Positions 35,947 through 36,345 of a stretch of 36,345 nucleotides of DNA are shown here, in pieces. Each line of letters opens with the position of its first letter. Within the stretch, counting starts at the first letter, position 1. The position numbers and the translations under genes are program-made. The stretch covers positions 1 through 36,345 of the forward strand of contig NZ_BONI01000087.1 of assembly GCF_016862635.1 (NCBI RefSeq), read 5' to 3'. Below the pieces are notes generated by a model. It saw only the letters and a list, made by a program, of their open reading frames with translations. It did no database searches and had not been told where the DNA came from. This DNA comes from Catellatospora coxensis (lineage in GTDB: Bacteria > Actinomycetota > Actinomycetes > Mycobacteriales > Micromonosporaceae).

Positions 35947-36021
35947 GCACAGGTGATGCGGGCTCGCGGCCTGCTGTGCATTGCCTGGGAACGTTGAGAG
36001 GGCGCTGAAAAGTGCTGCATG

Positions 36022-36050
36022 ATCGACCCTTGTGATCAGCAAGGGTCGAT
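36022..36050. terminator. 11-bp hairpin upstream of the secreted protein gene
   Basis: A perfect 11-bp inverted repeat (36022-36032 with 36040-36050, loop TGATCAG), 76 nt after the small CxxC gene and 167 nt before the next start. It may terminate the former or shape the leader of the latter. Confidence 0.45.
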
Positions 36051-36216
36051 GCGACGATGCATCTACTCGTGTGGAGCCTCACGCGGATCGGGCGGCCGAG
36101 GGCAACCGGTGGGACCGGACGGCGCCTGGTTGGCCGCTGCGCGGCCGCCGCGTATCCGTCCCGTCCACGGCCCGATCCGGGACATGCGGCCGGCACCCGC
36201 TCCATGAGGAGATCTC

Positions 36217-36345
36217 GTGAGTATCCGCACGTTGAGGCGTCGCGTCGCGCTGGTCGCGGTCGGCGCCATGGTCGTGGTCACGGGGGCGACGATCGCGTCC
36301 CCGGCCCACGCCGCCGTGTCCTGCCAGGTGACCTATACGAAAGCA
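36217..36345 (+). CDS. Secreted protein, probably with family 2 cellulose-binding module, 3' end missing
   Basis: The first 43 codons of a gene that runs off the window. A textbook signal peptide (MSIRTLRRRV, hydrophobic core, SPAHA cleavage near residue 32) is followed by VSCQVTYTKA, the typical opening of a CBM2 module (first disulfide Cys, then VTYT). CBM2 is usually fused to cellulases, xylanases or lytic polysaccharide monooxygenases; the catalytic part is beyond the end. GTG 36217 has GAGGAG 6 nt upstream. A secreted polysaccharide-degrading role would fit the sugar importer and beta-glucosidase at the other end of the window. Confidence 0.7.
   Translation, partial: MSIRTLRRRVALVAVGAMVVVTGATIASPAHAAVSCQVTYTKA

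Noticed and set aside
35986-35999. TGGGAACGTTGAGA as a CebR/LacI-type operator for the CBM2-like gene
   Set aside because: Only the left half resembles the known TGGGAGCGCTCCCA site and the right half does not pair; noted only because of the sugar context.

Overview
This window is about 36 kb of very GC-rich, densely coding chromosomal DNA. The codon use, GTG/TTG starts, many TetR/MarR regulators, actinobacterial family members (GlsB, PRC-barrel, class III UvrA-like, SAH-switched metH, NAAAR-type racemase) and start codons placed 6-7 nt after a TAnnnT box all point to an actinomycete. A recurrent intergenic hairpin with GGAAGGGCACC arms suggests Micromonosporaceae; that is inference from memory, not a search. 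I see no tRNA, rRNA, IS element, prophage or CRISPR array. It looks like ordinary chromosome with several small accessory modules.

Layout. 1-1889: the end of a sugar ABC importer operon (permease plus GH1 beta-glucosidase), closed by three successive hairpins that separate it from a convergent WD40 lipoprotein. 2098-5706 (minus): WD40 lipoprotein, DHA2-type MFS drug exporter and its likely MarR regulator. 5813-8136 (minus): a membrane-anchored secreted protein with a hexapeptide-repeat N-terminus, and a secreted zinc metalloprotease with a discoidin-like domain. 8443-10094: a TetR regulator divergent from a QorB-like NAD(P)H:quinone reductase, with two copies of a GGGGA-N4-TCCCC operator. 10336-14043: an S-adenosylhomocysteine riboswitch and cobalamin-dependent methionine synthase. 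14201-17325: a lipoprotein translationally coupled to an unusual FtsH-like membrane AAA+ metalloprotease. 17396-20500: a UvrA-like resistance ABC protein divergent from a TetR regulator. 20589-22895: an isolated hypF. 23128-27921: small genes (SRPBCC, PRC-barrel, zinc-ribbon protein, GlsB, alpha/beta hydrolase, MarR plus membrane protein). 28289-31391: an unknown protein, a photolyase and a divergent MerR/B12-type (LitR/CarH-like) regulator. 31490-35503: a probable operon of a 10-codon leader peptide, GNAT acyltransferase, N-acylamino-acid racemase, small membrane protein and D-aminoacylase-type amidohydrolase. 36217-end: start of a secreted protein that looks like a family-2 cellulose-binding-module protein.

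How parts work together. Both ends of the window are plausibly plant-polysaccharide related (sugar import and beta-glucosidase; secreted CBM2-like protein). MetH regenerates methionine from homocysteine, and its leader appears to sense SAH, the precursor of homocysteine. The photolyase/LitR-like pair is a plausible light-response module. The GNAT-racemase-deacylase cluster resembles, but differs in its final enzyme from, the known route that interconverts D- and L-amino acids via N-acyl derivatives.

The window carries three families of dispersed palindromic repeats: A (6617, 17332, 20515), B (28166, 35630) and C (10175, 24456). All are strictly intergenic. The items most worth following are the SAH riboswitch with a mutually exclusive Shine-Dalgarno hairpin, the acyl amino acid operon with its leader peptide, the LitR-like regulator whose Wx9EH motif is Hx9EH, the FtsH-like protease with a long insert in its AAA core, and the repeat families.
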